Below, one piece after another: positions 12,721-25,015 of a DNA stretch of 64,000 nt. Below the pieces are notes generated by a model. It searched no databases. It saw only the letters and a list, made by a program, of their open reading frames with translations, and had not been told where the DNA came from. The first letter of the stretch is position 1; each line of letters starts with the position of its first letter. Both the position numbers and the translations under genes were made by a program. Origin of the DNA: Cucumis sativus (taxonomy: Eukaryota > Streptophyta > Magnoliopsida > Cucurbitales > Cucurbitaceae); NCBI RefSeq assembly GCF_000004075.3, contig NC_026655.2, positions 10,150,723 through 10,214,722 on the forward strand, read 5' to 3'.

Positions 12721-15031
12721 TTTGTTTGGCTTCTCTACCACTAATCTATTTTAGTTAAAATTTATACTAATAAATACAAAAAAAACGATAAGTAGAAAGG
12801 GACACCTTCCTCGAACTCGACCGGTACATGGATATGTTAGTATTAGTGAAAAATTGATGAATGAAACTAGTAAGTATCTCTAGTAACTCAAATTATTGGT
12901 TGGTTAATCTTTTGAACTACCCTTTCCTTACACTCTCATTGCCTTTATAACTTTTATGTATTTTAAATTGATCCTCTATGTCTATGCTATTTAAATACTA
13001 CAAAGTGTTGATTAGCAGCAGGGATGCTAAAAATATTTATTTTATGTCATTGAGGGCCTCAATAACACTTTAATCAATGACATATTTAAAGTGGAATGAA
13101 TTAACTACTTTTCCGTAATTATTTAGTTTTTAGTTTTAAAATTAAATATATAAACCAATTGATTACTAAACTATTATTATTATAAGAAATGAGAAAGGAA
13201 TATGGTTAATTTTAAAAAACCAATTCATTATTAAACGAATCCTAAACAACTAATATAATAATGTTACTATTGTTGATGTCCCATACCAGCTTCAAAATTA
13301 AAATATATCTCTCTATATATATGTTGATATATTCACAAAATGACATTTTTAATAGGGAGATTTTGAAACATATATAGCAAAATGTAAAATATTAGGTTTC
13401 TATTAATCACATAATTAATAAAATTTAAATATTTTGAACGAACTTTTAATTTAGAATAGTTTCCCTATTTAGCACACATATATAATATAAACACTACATT
13501 TTTATCATTCACAATATCCATATGAATACTAATAACAACTAATTTTGCAATAGTTAGAAATGAATTATTATTTGAAGTATCTTCAAAAAGCTAAAAGATG
13601 ATAAAAAGTAATTTAAAGCCTTGATTTGCCAAGAGAAAATCTCACAGATACCCCTAATCTATGACGATTTAGACTCCAATAATTAGTATTTTTATCTCGT
13701 GGATCAGCGTATACATATCTCTCTCTTTCCTTCAAACTATTATCATTATTCTTTTCTTTCTTAATGACACATCTTTGGCTTTCACTCTTGCTTTCCCTGT
13801 TTTGCCTTTTCTTCTCACTCTCCCTCTCCATTTTCGACCTTCCCCTCTCTTCTTCTCCCTTTCCTTTGCCTTTTTCATCCCCCCTCCCAATTTTCAACTT
13901 AGTTTGACAAATGTCTTAAGTACGTAGGGTTAATTAGTATGTTATAAATTCATTTAAACACATATACACAAATGCAAATCTTTTAGTTCCTGAATTTAAT
14001 TACAAAAGTCTTCCTAGAATTTGTTGGCAGGAGAAACTCGAACAAGTAGTTGTGTCGTCATGTCATATACCTTTTCTGGTTTGTTTGTTGGCCTGCCTTT
14101 ACAATCCAATCTTAGCTTTTGAGTTGTTCTACGTAACAATAAGTGTACTTGGTGTGCTGTTGAACTAGCCACACTCTAATGTTGAGTTATTGTATAGAAA
14201 GTGTATAGTTTAGCGAGGTACAAAGAGTTGGATTTAGGGTTTTTTTTAGAGTTCATTTATACCTTCCCCTTGAAGTGTTGATTGAGGCTATTTATAGTGC
14301 TCTTAATTTTCCTCTTAAACTTCCTGTGGTTACTTGTAATGTCATTGATGTCAAGGTGGTTGTGGTTCTCAAGGTTGCAGATTGTCGAGGTATGAGCTCG
14401 ACTTGTTAATCATTTTCCAATTAGTATAATTACTCTTTCGACCTATCTGGTTAGCCCTAAAACTCCATTGTTGGACTTCTTTTTTCTTTTGGAACATGCA
14501 TTTTTCATGTTGCCTTCCAATTTCACTTGGGCTTGGTGCACTCTAGTATCAATTAACCTTCAATATAATTATTTTAAAAGAACTTCAATCGGAACTTAAA
14601 AGGGTTAAAATGAGACTTTTAAAAGTTTAAAAGTATAATGAAACAAACTCTACAATTCAAGTATCGATATATATCGTCTAATCTTGATATCAATCTGCTA
14701 AGCCATTTAAATCACCGATCTACATAAATATGTGTATGCAGCTAGCCACTGTTGTGGAAGTGGACATGACTCAAGTACATTGTTGTGGAGGTAGGCTAGC
14801 TGCTAACTTTAAAACCAAAACATCATAATTGGAAAAATGTAGTCCCGTCAATGTTGTTGCTCCTAGCTTAGCTTCATTATTCTATAGCACATATATCAAA
14901 TTTAAACTATATGATCTTCCTATTCCAAAAATCTGCCTTGCAACACAAGCACCAATAACACACCCCCATCCTTTGCGTCAATTATTTAAACTCCAACTTC
15001 CATATTCAAAATTTCATACAAACTTCATTTC
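12721..15031. other. intergenic upstream of the subtilase gene
   Basis: AT-rich DNA. At 13613-13897 the minus strand has a Lys/Glu/Arg-rich frame arising from a pyrimidine-rich strand; this is low complexity and not called. About 14030-14560 has the look of a decayed LTR (GTAACAATAAGTGTAC, TATTTATAGTGCTC) but neither ends nor partner were found. The segment just before 15032 is the likely promoter and 5'-UTR of the protease gene. Confidence 0.4.
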
Positions 15032-18000
15032 ATGAAAATGTTTGCTAAAAATATTCACATCTTCTTTTGGTTCTTCTTTTCTCTCCTCATTCTTCACTCT
15101 ACATTATCATCATCCATTTCTTCACATGTATAAAAATACTGTCATATTTGCCATCACATACGTTTCGCTTTGATAACTATTAGTTTTTTTTAGTTTTATT
15201 TGGTGAAAATCTAGATTACAGACTCTGTACTTCTAGTATGGTTTAATTTATTTGCTTAGTTAATTTACTGTTTAGAAGTATTTTAAAAACTTATGCAAAG
15301 TTGTGAGACTAAAGTCTCTTGTTTTATATCAATTTCTTATAGTGATTTGTATACTTCTTGGGTTAGTAATTTGAATTATTGGCTAAATTTAAAATTAAAA
15401 CAATTTTTAACAACTAAACTTTTTATAGTTTTCTAAAATAGGTTTGGTTTTTTGAAAAATATTAGTAATAGTAGATAACAAGGTAGATTGTTTACCAAAA
15501 GAGCTTAATTAAAAAGTTTTTTTTTTTTTAAAAAAAATGGTTTATAAAATTTTACCAATAATAACCTAGATTGTTTCTTTGAAAAGATGAAAACTAACTC
15601 ATCCGGTAAATAAGTTGTAAGAAAAAACACAATTTATAAAAAAAATCAAATGCTAAACACACAATTTATAAAAAAAATCAAATGTTAAACACACAATTTA
15701 TAAAAAAAAATCAAATGTTTATCAAACATTCTCAATTCAATATCTTCCCCACCCATTACCAAGCTTATTAAACTACATTTATATGTTTACTCTTTACTTT
15801 TATAGGTGTATATAGTGTACTTAGGGCACAACCGTTTGAATGACGATGCAACTTTGACCTCCAAGTACCATCTTCATCTACTCTCAAAAGTGTTTGCAAG
15901 GTTAATGTTAATTATATATAATTTTGCTATTATTCCACTCTTGTTAATATTCAAACTTAATGAATGGATTAATTTGTATAATACCAAATTATTAACTTCA
16001 TTATGCATATATATTATATGTTAATTTAATACACATTATATTATGATCATTGAATCTAAAGTGTTGGCCATTGCATGCAGTGAAGAAGATGGTAAAAGAG
16101 CCATGTTGTATAGCTACAAGAAAAGTTTTTCAGGGTTTTCAGCTAAGCTTAATGCAAGCCAAGCAATTGCATTATCAAGTAATTATAAAATCGTGTTAAT
16201 TAAAGATTCCGTTTGGATTGACTTTTTTTTTTCGGTTCAAAAAAGGGTTTTTAAATAAAAGAAAAAATTGTGTTTTTAAGCACATAGAAATTCAATTCAA
16301 ACAAAATTTTTGTTTTTGAGCTTATTGTACTACCATTGGCATGCAGAGATGGAAGACGTGATATCTGTATTTGAGAGTAGAACAATGAAACTCCACACAA
16401 CAAGAAGTTGGGATTTCTTGGGACTTCCCATTCCCTCCTATACTAATAATAGGAGTGCACGATTTTCGCTTCATCTTCCTAGCTATGGCGATCATGACGT
16501 TGTTGTTGCCATATTTGATTCAGGTGTGTTATGGTTGATTTTTGAAATTGTTAAAATTAGTTTGTTGTTATGTTTAAAACCACCTTAATCACTTCCATAC
16601 CATCTTTTGCCACTTGGTGTGATTGTTGAATTCCATAAATGAGTTTTCTTATGTTCAGGGATTCAATTACAAACTATTTTGGTTTTGTACTTGTATATTC
16701 GATTCAATCTAGACCTCTCGTAATTTTATAATGTTCAATTTGGTTCATGTAATTCTCAATTTTGGTTTCACTTAATTTATATACTTTCAAAATGTGTTTA
16801 TTTTTTACTGTAGCTCGTTTGTGCTCAAGTAACAGAGTGCACTCATCTTTTTTACTCATTCATGGTTACTCTTAATTATATTAAGTTTATGCCTAAACTG
16901 GATTAAACTATTTTCGAGCAACTCACTCTCTAAGCACATTTAATAGTCTAATCACAGTTTGTGATGCAGTAAATTTTTCTTTCTTTTGAAATATTTTTTT
17001 AATTTTCTTTTCGTGAATATAGATCTCATCTAAGATATATCCAAGTATTATTCATAGGTTAATAATGATATAGATGAAAGTTTATTATGATTAGGTGTGT
17101 GGCCCGAATCAAAAAGTTTTGAAGAGAGTGAAGGAATAGGGAGAATTCCATGCAACTGGAAAGGGAAATGCGTTAAAGGATACAGATTCAACCCAGCATC
17201 AGCCTGCAACCGCAAACTAATTGGCGCTCGGTATTATCTTAAAGGCTTCGAAGCCCAATATGGAGCACTAAACACCACTGCCGACAACCCCGAGTTCCGC
17301 TCCCCTCGAGACTTCTTAGGTCACGGCACTCACACCGCTTCCACCGCGGTGGGTGCCGTTGTGCACAATGTTGGCTTCCCTACATCTTCATCACTAGCCA
17401 AAGGCACTGCTAGAGGAGGCGCGCCCTGGGCCAGGCTGGCGGTGTACAAGGTGTGTTGGGGGAAGGACTACGAAGGCAAGTGCACGGATGCGGATGTCAT
17501 GGCTGCTTTCGACGACGCTTTGCATGACGGGGTGGACGTGATCTCCGCATCTTTTGGAGAGAGGCCGCCGTTGATTCCATTGTTCGAGTCGGCTTCTGCT
17601 ATTGGCTCATTCCATGCGATGCAGAGGGGAGTGAGTGTGGTGTTCTCAGCTGGGAATGATGGATCCCACCCTTCCCTTGTTCAAAATGTGTCTCCTTGGA
17701 GTATTTGTGTGGCTGCTTCTACTATGGATCGAACCTTCCCTACTACAATATTTATCCTCAACCACTTCTCTATCATGGTTTCTTTTCTTTCTTTATTTAT
17801 TAATTGTTCAGTCCATTTTTAAAACCAAAATATTTAGACGTATTTCAATTGACTTAATTTTTCAAAAAAAGAAAAGCTGACACGAGAGTAGTAGGAACTG
17901 CACAAATGAAAAGATGAGTGTCTTCCGACTATACCTAAGTTTTTTCCTTATAAAAGCTCAGTAAAAAATATAATTGTAAATTGTTGTAAAACATCTTGTA

Positions 18001-20209
18001 ATAACTAATAATCTTGTTGTGGATGTGTTGATCATTAGGGGGAGAGCTTGATCACAAGAAATATAATAAACGTAAAGTTAGCAGATGCAATCAACTATTT
18101 CAATGATGGGTCCGTACTTTTTCTTGTGCTCTTTGTAACTTTATTTTTAGTATAATATTGATGGAACGAGGATTTAACCAATTATCTTTTAAATCAAAAA
18201 TCATGTTAGGTATTGTTGAAGTTTTCTATTTTGTTTTTATCTGAATCTTTATAATTTAAAATACAATATTGTTTAGCCTAAGTTTTAAGCTTGATTTCAA
18301 TAGTTAATAGTTTAAAAATGTTTACAACTTTACCAATGAGATTTTAGTTTTATTTCAATTTGGTTTAGGTTTCAAGGTTAGTCTCAAAAGTCTATACATG
18401 TTTCAATTTATGATGTTAACGTCTATTAATTAATTTAAAATATAGTTATGAAGTGAACTTTATATTTAATTTGAATAGTGTTGCAAAAATGTTGAAACTT
18501 AACTAAGTAAAAGTTTTTTATATGATCCTAAAATTTGAAAACATTAGACTTAAATTTTTAAAACATTCTGAATTTTATGGAGTTTTATTTCAATTTACAG
18601 TTCTAAAAACTCCCAATTTTTGATAAAACAAAAATGCAGAATTTGCGAGAGAGAAAATATAAGAAAAGGTGGAAAATCAGGTAAAGGGAAAGTGGTGGTG
18701 TGTTTCTCCACAATTGGTCAAGTTTCCATAGCAACTGCTCAAGAAGCAGTGAAAGCCATAAATGCATCAGCTTTAATATTTGGTGCACCTCCCACTACGG
18801 AGCTCCCGGATTTAGATCTAATCCCCACCGTTCGTATTGACATTCATCAAGCTACTCAAATTCGAAACTTCCTTGCTGAATTACCCAGGTGATCTCTATT
18901 TTCATTTTCATTTCAGAAGAAAAAAACTTTATATTATATATAATTCATATATAGATCTAGGCTTTGATTAATAATACCACAAGTTATTAATTATTTGTAT
19001 TAAAGACTGCCTATGGTCGAGATTGGAGTTGCGAGAAGTGTGATCGGAAAATCTGTAGCTCCTACTGTGGCTTACTTTTCGTCTAGAGGACCAAGCTCTA
19101 TTTTACCTGACATTCTCAAGGTACGAAATTAGGAAAGTTATGGGGTAAGATTTTATCAAACCATAAAAGCTAAATTTGAGAGTGATGAAAGGTGTTGCAA
19201 ATGTGATTTCTCAGCCAGATATAAGTGCACCGGGAGTGAATATATTGGCAGCATGGCCTCCAGAAACAGCACCGACGGTGAGGCCAAGTGGAAAGATTAA
19301 TGAAGAAGAAGAAGAAGAAGAAGAAGGCGTAAAATGGAATTTCCAATCAGGAACTTCAATGTCATGTCCGCACGTTTCTGGGGTTGTTGCTCTCATCAAA
19401 TCTGTCCATCCCAATTGGTCTCCTGCAGCGATTAGATCTGCCATTATCACCACAGGTTTCTAATTTACTATTTGTTAATTACTCATCTAAAACACTAAAA
19501 CACTAAAACACATTCACTAATTGAAAATTAAGAATATACATTTATATTCTAACATTTTTTTTTATATATAGAACAATTTTCTTTTGAAAACTAAGGATAA
19601 CCTCCTTAATTTATTAATTACAAGTAATTGCCTTTAACTATATAATATCCAGCCACGAAGATAGACAGCAGTGGGAATACCATCCTAGCAGGCGGATCCA
19701 TGAAAGCATCCGACCCATTCGACATTGGTGCAGGTCAAGTGAATCCCATAATGGCAATAAATCCAGGACTAATCTATGACATAACAACCAATGATTACAT
19801 TACTTTCCTATGCAATATTGGCTACACTGACCAACAAATCAGCAACTTAATTCTCAACCCTTCTCCTCATTTTTGTTGTCGTCAATCCACTGCAACCATT
19901 GCAAACTTTAATTATCCGTCAATTACACTCGCCAATCTTCGCTCCACCACCACAATTAGAAGAATTGTCCGCAATGTATCACTCAATAAGAACGCTATTT
20001 ACTTTCTTAGGGTTCTACCTCCCTATGGAGTTCGAGTACAGGTTTGGCCAAGGGTTCTCTTTTTCTCTTGCTATAGGCAACAAATTTCATACTATATTAC
20101 TATAACTCCGCTTAGGAAATCTCGAGGAAGATATGGTTTTGGGGAGATTCAATGGTTTAATCGCTTCCATACTGTTACAAGTCCTCTCGTTGTACGTCTT
20201 GCTACTTAG
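15032..20209 (+). CDS. subtilisin-like serine protease, SBT3-type (peptidase S8)
   Basis: Ten exons (15032-15127, 15806-15900, 16081-16178, 16347-16523, 17095-17777, 18039-18109, 18601-18888, 19006-19120, 19215-19455, 19653-20209) join to 806 codons plus stop. The order is: signal peptide (about 1-30); I9 inhibitor prodomain from VYIVYLGHN to the [10 protein letters not shown] processing region; peptidase S8 with Asp154 (IFDSG), His232 (LGHGTHTAS), oxyanion Asn343 (FSAGNDG) and Ser589 (GTSMSCPH); a PA-like insert in exon 7 (about 408-502); and a C-terminal Fn3-like domain in exon 10. Such enzymes are secreted to the cell wall and self-process their prodomain. The many introns fit the SBT3/SBT4 groups, and the active-site region recalls SBT3.18; substrate unknown. 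Eight consecutive Glu residues just before the Ser motif come from a GAA microsatellite. The last residues lack a long conserved tail but no frame break was found. Confidence 0.9.
15627..15717. repeat. short tandem repeat in subtilase intron 1
   Basis: Three copies of a unit of about 34 bp built on ACACAATTTATAAAAAAAA followed by TCAAATG(C/T)TAA stand head to tail inside intron 1. There is no coding effect. Confidence 0.8.
19302..19326 (+). repeat. (GAA)8 coding microsatellite
   Basis: Eight GAA codons in exon 9 of the protease gene encode Glu residues 571-578, about ten residues before the catalytic Ser motif. Repeat-length change here would alter a surface loop without shifting frame. Confidence 0.85.
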
Positions 20210-20369
20210 CTTCTACGTAACAATTAGAGCTTGATCTTGTAATCTTACTTGCGTTGTTATGATGATGAATAATAATAATAAGTTCAATCTTATATACTAT
20301 TCTTCGTGTTTCCTTACTTTAGCATCGTCTATTTACTTTGTAATTAAAATGGTTGGAATGAGAAATTAT

Positions 20370-21480
20370 ATTTGTTTTTACGTTATTTATTGTCATTCAG
20401 CATCCATAATATATTTGAAAAAGATTGTTTAAATCTGATTATTCTTTTCTACAATTGTTTAATCAAATTTAAACGATTTTTTTCACTATTTTTTGGTACA
20501 CAGTCGTTTACATTGGTGGATCGTTTATATTTTGTATATGATCGCTTAGATTGGATCTTTTAAATTTGAGTATCTAAATTTCAACAATTTTATTTTCAAG
20601 ATTTTTTATCACATAATCGTTTATATTTGGTACACGATCGTTTAAATTTGGCTATTTAATTCTAGATGATTTTTTATAGATTATTTGATACACGATTGTT
20701 CATATTTGGGTTTTTTTTTATCAGTTCGTTTAGATTTGACATTTTTTTTAAAGATTTTTTATATTTAGTACACGATCTTCAACAACCAACGGTTAGAATT
20801 TTTTTTTTAAAAAAGTACATCTTTTATATTTGATACACATCTTGAACTAAATAACAATTTGAAAAAAAATAAAAGAAAAATGTCAGAATAAGAAAGAAAA
20901 ATAGCATAAGAAAGTGATGGAGAGAAAAAAATTTGTGAAAGAGGAAGAGAAGAAAGACGGTGAAAATGAAGGGAAATTTTGAAATATTTTTAAAAAAATT
21001 TCAGCTTAATGAGCTTTTTCATTTTGTTACACAAATCGTAAATATTTTGGCTGTTTGTTATATTTATGAAAATTAGTCTTATTTATTTGTCTCTACGATG
21101 GGAATGGATATGATTAACACAACTGGATATGGGTCCACAAAACTGATATTAAATAAATACAATTCATAAGCTAACATGTAACTCTAAAAAACTAAGGTAA
21201 TTTTCTATTTAATTATTTGAATTTTTATTCAAAGTAAAGTTATTATTGGGTTAATTTTCATAAATGTAACAAAATACCAAAATATTTAAGATCTATATAA
21301 TAAAATAAAAAGCGCATGAAACCAACCATTTTTTATAAATATTTCAGGTTTGTCCTTGTTGCTTTTGAATTTCGCGCGGGTCTGATTTCTTTCTTCTTCT
21401 TTTCCATCTTTTTCACAGAGGCAGTCTCTTGTTCTCTTCTTCTTCTGTAATTTTTCTTTTATATTGTTTTGGAACCATGT
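20370..21480. repeat. dispersed GATCGTTTA repeat family, two copies end to end
   Basis: At 20370-20900 there are repeated CGTTTAAATTTGG, TACACGATCGTTTA and GATCGTTTAGATTTG motifs, followed by a purine-rich tract and a terminus at about 21030-21090 (GTTATATTTATGAAAATTAGTC). From about 21250 an inverted terminus of the same type begins (TTTTCATAAATGTAACAAAA) and runs into a pyrimidine-rich tract to 21480. Related blocks lie at 22830-23190, 42826-43625 and 58195-58935. No coding capacity was seen, so this is a non-autonomous repeat of unknown class. Confidence 0.55.
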
Positions 21481-21766
21481 GTTTTACAATTATTATTATT
21501 CTTTTTCATTATATACTTCTGCTATTATTATCTTTGTTTTTCAATTAATCATCAATCTTGTATTATTTTTTTTCAATGTGTCGTGCACAGTGATGAACTA
21601 CATGATTATATTAAAACCACATCCTTAATTAAACATATATATCATAATACGAGGGAAATTAATACAAGGAAAAATAAAAAGAAAGGTTTACGAGGGAAAT
21701 TAATTATAGAATACGAAATGTTTGATGTGATGAAAGAGAATTCAATGAAGAGAGAAAGGTGATTTT

Positions 21767-21930
21767 TGTTCGAATTTATGTCCTAAAAGTTGTATCTTGT
21801 AATCATATTATATTCAATAAAGTCGTTATTGAGAAATTGTTAGCGAAATTGAATACTATAACCTTATATCTAATAAACTAAGGTCCCAATGCTATTTTGA
21901 GTAAACTTGAACATTATGTGGAGACATAAT
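21767..21930 (+). mobile_element. 5' part of a Ty1/copia-type LTR
   Basis: Begins TGTTCGAATTTATGTCC and continues with ATTCAATAAAGTCGTTATTG, the AAATTGAATACTATAA stretch and AACTAAGGTCCCAATGCTA. The same sequence in inverted orientation is found at 38165-38593 and, more diverged, at 55600-56045. It breaks at about 21930, where TGTGAAATCCC begins another LTR-like sequence, suggesting nested insertion or deletion. Confidence 0.65.
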
Positions 21931-22400
21931 GTGAAATCCCAAAATTTGTAAAACAGTGGAACTTGTTAAGAATTGGCTAAATGTTCAAAGGACAAAAGTG
22001 CCAGGTGTTTAGAGGTTAAGATGATGGTCAAAAGTGCATAAATAACCTCTAAATGCTTAATGGGAGGCAAAATAAGGATTTATAACCTTCAAAGCTAAGT
22101 GTTTAGGACTTATGTTAGGCAGTCGTGAAAAATAACCTCTAAGACAAGTCTATGCATTTGATGTAGCTTAACAACTTTTGAAGTTGCCAGGACAGAAGGA
22201 TAATCGAGAGGTTAGCATTGACATAAGTATGATGGCTAGGCGATAAAAATTAAACATTGTACATGGTGAGATGACTTGAAAGGTTAGAAAGCACATATTG
22301 GACAGTCAAGGTTACACATGGAAATACTTGGTTGTGCGGAAGCTTGTAGTTATAGAGGTTATTATGGTTGTCATATGCTATGTTTTAAGCGTTGACATTT
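21931..22400 (+). mobile_element. LTR-like remnant starting TGTGAAATCCC
   Basis: The start resembles the TGTGAGACCCG end of the solo LTR at 43914-45311, and the interval contains several GACTTATG, CTAAATG and GAGGTTA repeats. No right terminus or target duplication could be fixed. It is probably a decayed gypsy-type LTR; confidence is low. Confidence 0.35.
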
Positions 22401-22829
22401 TTAACTTTAATTTTTCATTTAATTACTTATTTTAAAAAATTTGCATAGTAATGATTCTTGATTAATTTAAAACAATTATGAAATATAAATTTAAGTTTAG
22501 TTTTAAAGAAAAATTGTATTAGATGACAAAAAAAAAAATAGAAAAAAAATACCATATAGCACATCTTTTTTGCATATTGCAAATATGATAAATATGACAA
22601 GTAATTAGACTTCAAAGAGCTAGCAGAGGACTATCCGCTTTTAAATTTGGTACTTTTGTAGATGCACCATAAAAGTGGTGAAAAATAGTTAAACTTAATT
22701 ATAATTCATTTAATTATTTAAAATCTATCCAATGTTAGAAATGTTAATCTTCAAAATTAGAACCAAATTAAAAAAACTCAAATATCAAAAATAAAATTTT
22801 ACAATTTAAAACCTAAAGAATAAAGAATA

Positions 22830-23190
22830 AATTTTAAATTTGGCTACGATCGTTTAGATTTGGCTATTCAATATCTCAACAATTTTTTTAACGATCTTTT
22901 ATACTTGTCGCACAATCTAAACAACCAAATAATAGTTTGAAAAAAAATAAAAAATAAATAAAAAGATACTGTATATTTGGTACACGATCTTGAACCAGAT
23001 AACAATCTAAAAAAAATAAAAGAAGAATTTATGAAGATAGAAAAAGACGATGGAAGGAAGAAAAAAATTGCAAAAAAGGAGAAGAAATATGATGATCAGA
23101 AAGAAGAGGAAGAATCGAAATTAAAAAATCGTTATTAACTAGTAAGGGCAAATATGAAATTTTGAAAAAAATAATCAGCCTTAATGTGCT
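22830..23190. repeat. partial copy of the GATCGTTTA dispersed repeat
   Basis: Contains TACGATCGTTTAGATTTGGC, GATCTTTTATACTTG and TACACGATCTTGAACCAGAT, followed by a purine-rich tract, in the same order as at 20560-20960. It has no open frame. Confidence 0.5.
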
Positions 23191-23240
23191 TCATATGTAT
23201 GTAATAATAAGTAAATAAAATTTAGTTATAAAACTTGCAA

Positions 23241-23515
23241 TGTAAGATGAAACAAGTAGAGGAAATGAACGAGGTAGAACATCTTACAGGCTCGATGTTT
23301 CTTTAGCTATTCCTTAAGCTTCTCGTTCTTACGAGGATTTACCATTCTTCTATCTTGAGTTAATTCTAAAATTAACTAACTCAAATCAAAGTTAGTTCCC
23401 AAATTAACTAACTCCTAATAGACTTTGGTTAAACTTTCAGCCTATAAAAGACTCCCACTATTCATTAATAAAAAGATATCTTGTAGTATTATCATAAAAA
23501 CTCCTAAGCTTTGCA
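23241..23515 (+). mobile_element. 5' LTR of a degenerate Ty3/gypsy element
   Basis: A candidate LTR from TGTAAGATGAAAC to CTTTGCA directly precedes a primer-binding-site-like sequence and a gag frame. It contains a TATA-like CCTATAAAAG near 23442 and an AATAAAAAG polyadenylation-like sequence near 23467. The right end is fixed by the primer-binding site; the left end is inferred only from the TG start. Confidence 0.55.
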
Positions 23516-23519
23516 TCAA

Positions 23520-23534
23520 TTGGTATTAGAGAGC
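23520..23534 (+). promoter_or_regulatory. primer-binding site, initiator tRNA-Met type
   Basis: TTGGTATTAGAGAGC lies about 5 bases after the LTR end and resembles the TGGTATCAGAGC primer-binding site used by many plant gypsy elements (complementary to the 3' end of initiator tRNA-Met). The changes indicate decay. Confidence 0.6.
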
Positions 23535-23588
23535 TCAATCCTAGCTCACCTCCTTCCAAAGAAACTTGGATCTTAATCATTCCCAACC

Positions 23589-24290
23589 ATGGATGTAGAA
23601 GCCTTTGTAAACCAACACTTGCCGTTGGTGGAACAAGCTATTGAAGAACTCTGAAAAGGACAATCAGATATGCAGCAATTAATAGTAGAATTGACTAACC
23701 TTTTCACTCAATTTCATGTTCAGCCTTTAGAAGAAGCAATTCAACCTCCAAGAAACCAAGTTACAACAAATCAAAAACGACAAGAAGTACCAAGAAACGA
23801 AGCTACAACAAACAAAAAACGTCCAAGCTATTCACATCCACAACAATTTTCTATAGGAACAACTTACCAGGCTACTTGTTAGATGATTCCGACTATTCCG
23901 ATGAAGATAACTCGCTGAATGTTCATCCAGACCCACAAATAGGACTTGGTTTTCGACCATATTTTCAAAAAGATCAAGAAATAAGAATGAAGGTGGATCT
24001 TCCTACTTTCAATGGTCGAATGGACGTGGAAAAATTTCTTGATTTGGATCAAGAATGTAGAAAAAAAAAATTGACTATGGCAATACAACTGAACACAAAA
24101 AATTTCGATTAGTGGCTCTCAAGCTCCAATGTAGCGCTTGTGCTTGGTGGATCAATTACAAAATGACAAACGACAATTTGGTAAACAACAGATTAGAACC
24201 TGGCCAAAGATGTTAAGACTCAAAAAAAAAAACGATTCCTCCCAATCAACTACCAACTACTACAATCAATATCAACAATGTCACCAAAGC
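23589..24290 (+). pseudogene. degenerate Ty3/gypsy gag
   Basis: The frame starts MDVEAFVNQHLPLVEQAIEE, hits a stop, then continues with DMQQLIVELTNLF and, after further stops and a frameshift, gives DQEIRMKVDLPTFNGRMDVE, KFLDLDQEC and LKLQCSACAWW. The motif pattern RMKVDLP.F.G..D.E.FLDW and the A.AWW motif are typical of plant gypsy capsid (Retrotrans_gag). In-frame stops and the missing pol show that it cannot make protein. A SINE is inserted immediately downstream at 24309. Confidence 0.8.
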
Positions 24291-24308
24291 TAAAATATCA
24301 TAGATTGC

Positions 24309-24421
24309 CAACATGAGCTTAGCTCAACTGACACCTGTATATTCCTGTGGACAAGTGGCCCCGAGTTCAAATCCCCACACCAGCATTTATTACAATACCT
24401 TTGCAAAAAAAAAAAAAAAAC
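24309..24421 (+). mobile_element. tRNA-derived SINE with target-site duplication
   Basis: The body begins CAACATGAGCTTAGCTCAAC and has a box A-like TTAGCTCAACTGA and a box B-like GAGTTCAAATCCCCA at tRNA-like spacing, followed by an ATTTATTACAATAC tail and a poly-A run. It is flanked by CATAGATTGC (24299-24308) and CATAGATTAC (24422-24431), a 10-bp target duplication with one mismatch. A second copy is at 57302-57412. It is non-coding, and retrotransposition would have depended on LINE machinery. Confidence 0.85.
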
Positions 24422-24599
24422 CATAGATTACACAGGAGAGTTCAATAGATTTAGTGCTTGCAACAACCTACCTGAAATTAAAGATATTGTCAACTTACAC
24501 GTACTTACTTTTCTTATAGATGCTATTTTCTTGGCATCCAAGATTGAGATAACTAACCTTCTAGTCAGAATTTCTAAAAATCATAAAATCAACTACTTC

Positions 24600-25015
24600 T
24601 TTGCCACCTCGGAGAAAATCAAGATTGTGGATCTTTTATTAGAATAAATGCTATTTTATACAAGATAAGTCTCCTATCTATAGAGTTCTATTACAATTGG
24701 GGTAAAAAAAAATGAATTAATCTAGAATATTATTACTTAATTACCCAATTAACCCTTAGTCTTCTTACATCATTCTACCCCTCCAAAAAGAAACACTTGT
24801 CCCGAGTTTAAAAGAATGAAATAAACTTGTTGAACGAAGTATGATCAAACCAACTTCCTAAATTTTGAACAAAAACATTATGATCGAAAGGATAAAATCG
24901 AAACAAAAAATTAAACATGACCACCAAAAGATGAACCTCGCCATCGGCCGTAGACACGAAAAATATTTTTCCTTCAATCTCACTCAAAACTGTATTAAAA
25001 AAATTCAATTTTAAA
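24600..25015 (-). mobile_element. 3' end of a second decayed gypsy element
   Basis: On the minus strand a frame (25008 to about 24800) is followed by a CTTTTTGGAGGGG polypurine-like tract (about 24778-24790) and then an LTR-like start. In plant gypsy elements pol ends just before such a tract and the 3' LTR. The peptide is too diverged to name a domain. The assignment rests on this order and is tentative. Confidence 0.4.

Noticed and set aside
13613..13897. Lys/Glu/Arg-rich minus-strand frame
   Set aside because: It is the translation of a pyrimidine-biased low-complexity strand; no conserved pattern.
24309..24375. Possible tRNA gene
   Set aside because: Box A and B-like sequences are present but no cloverleaf or acceptor stem forms; the A-tail and target duplication identify a SINE.
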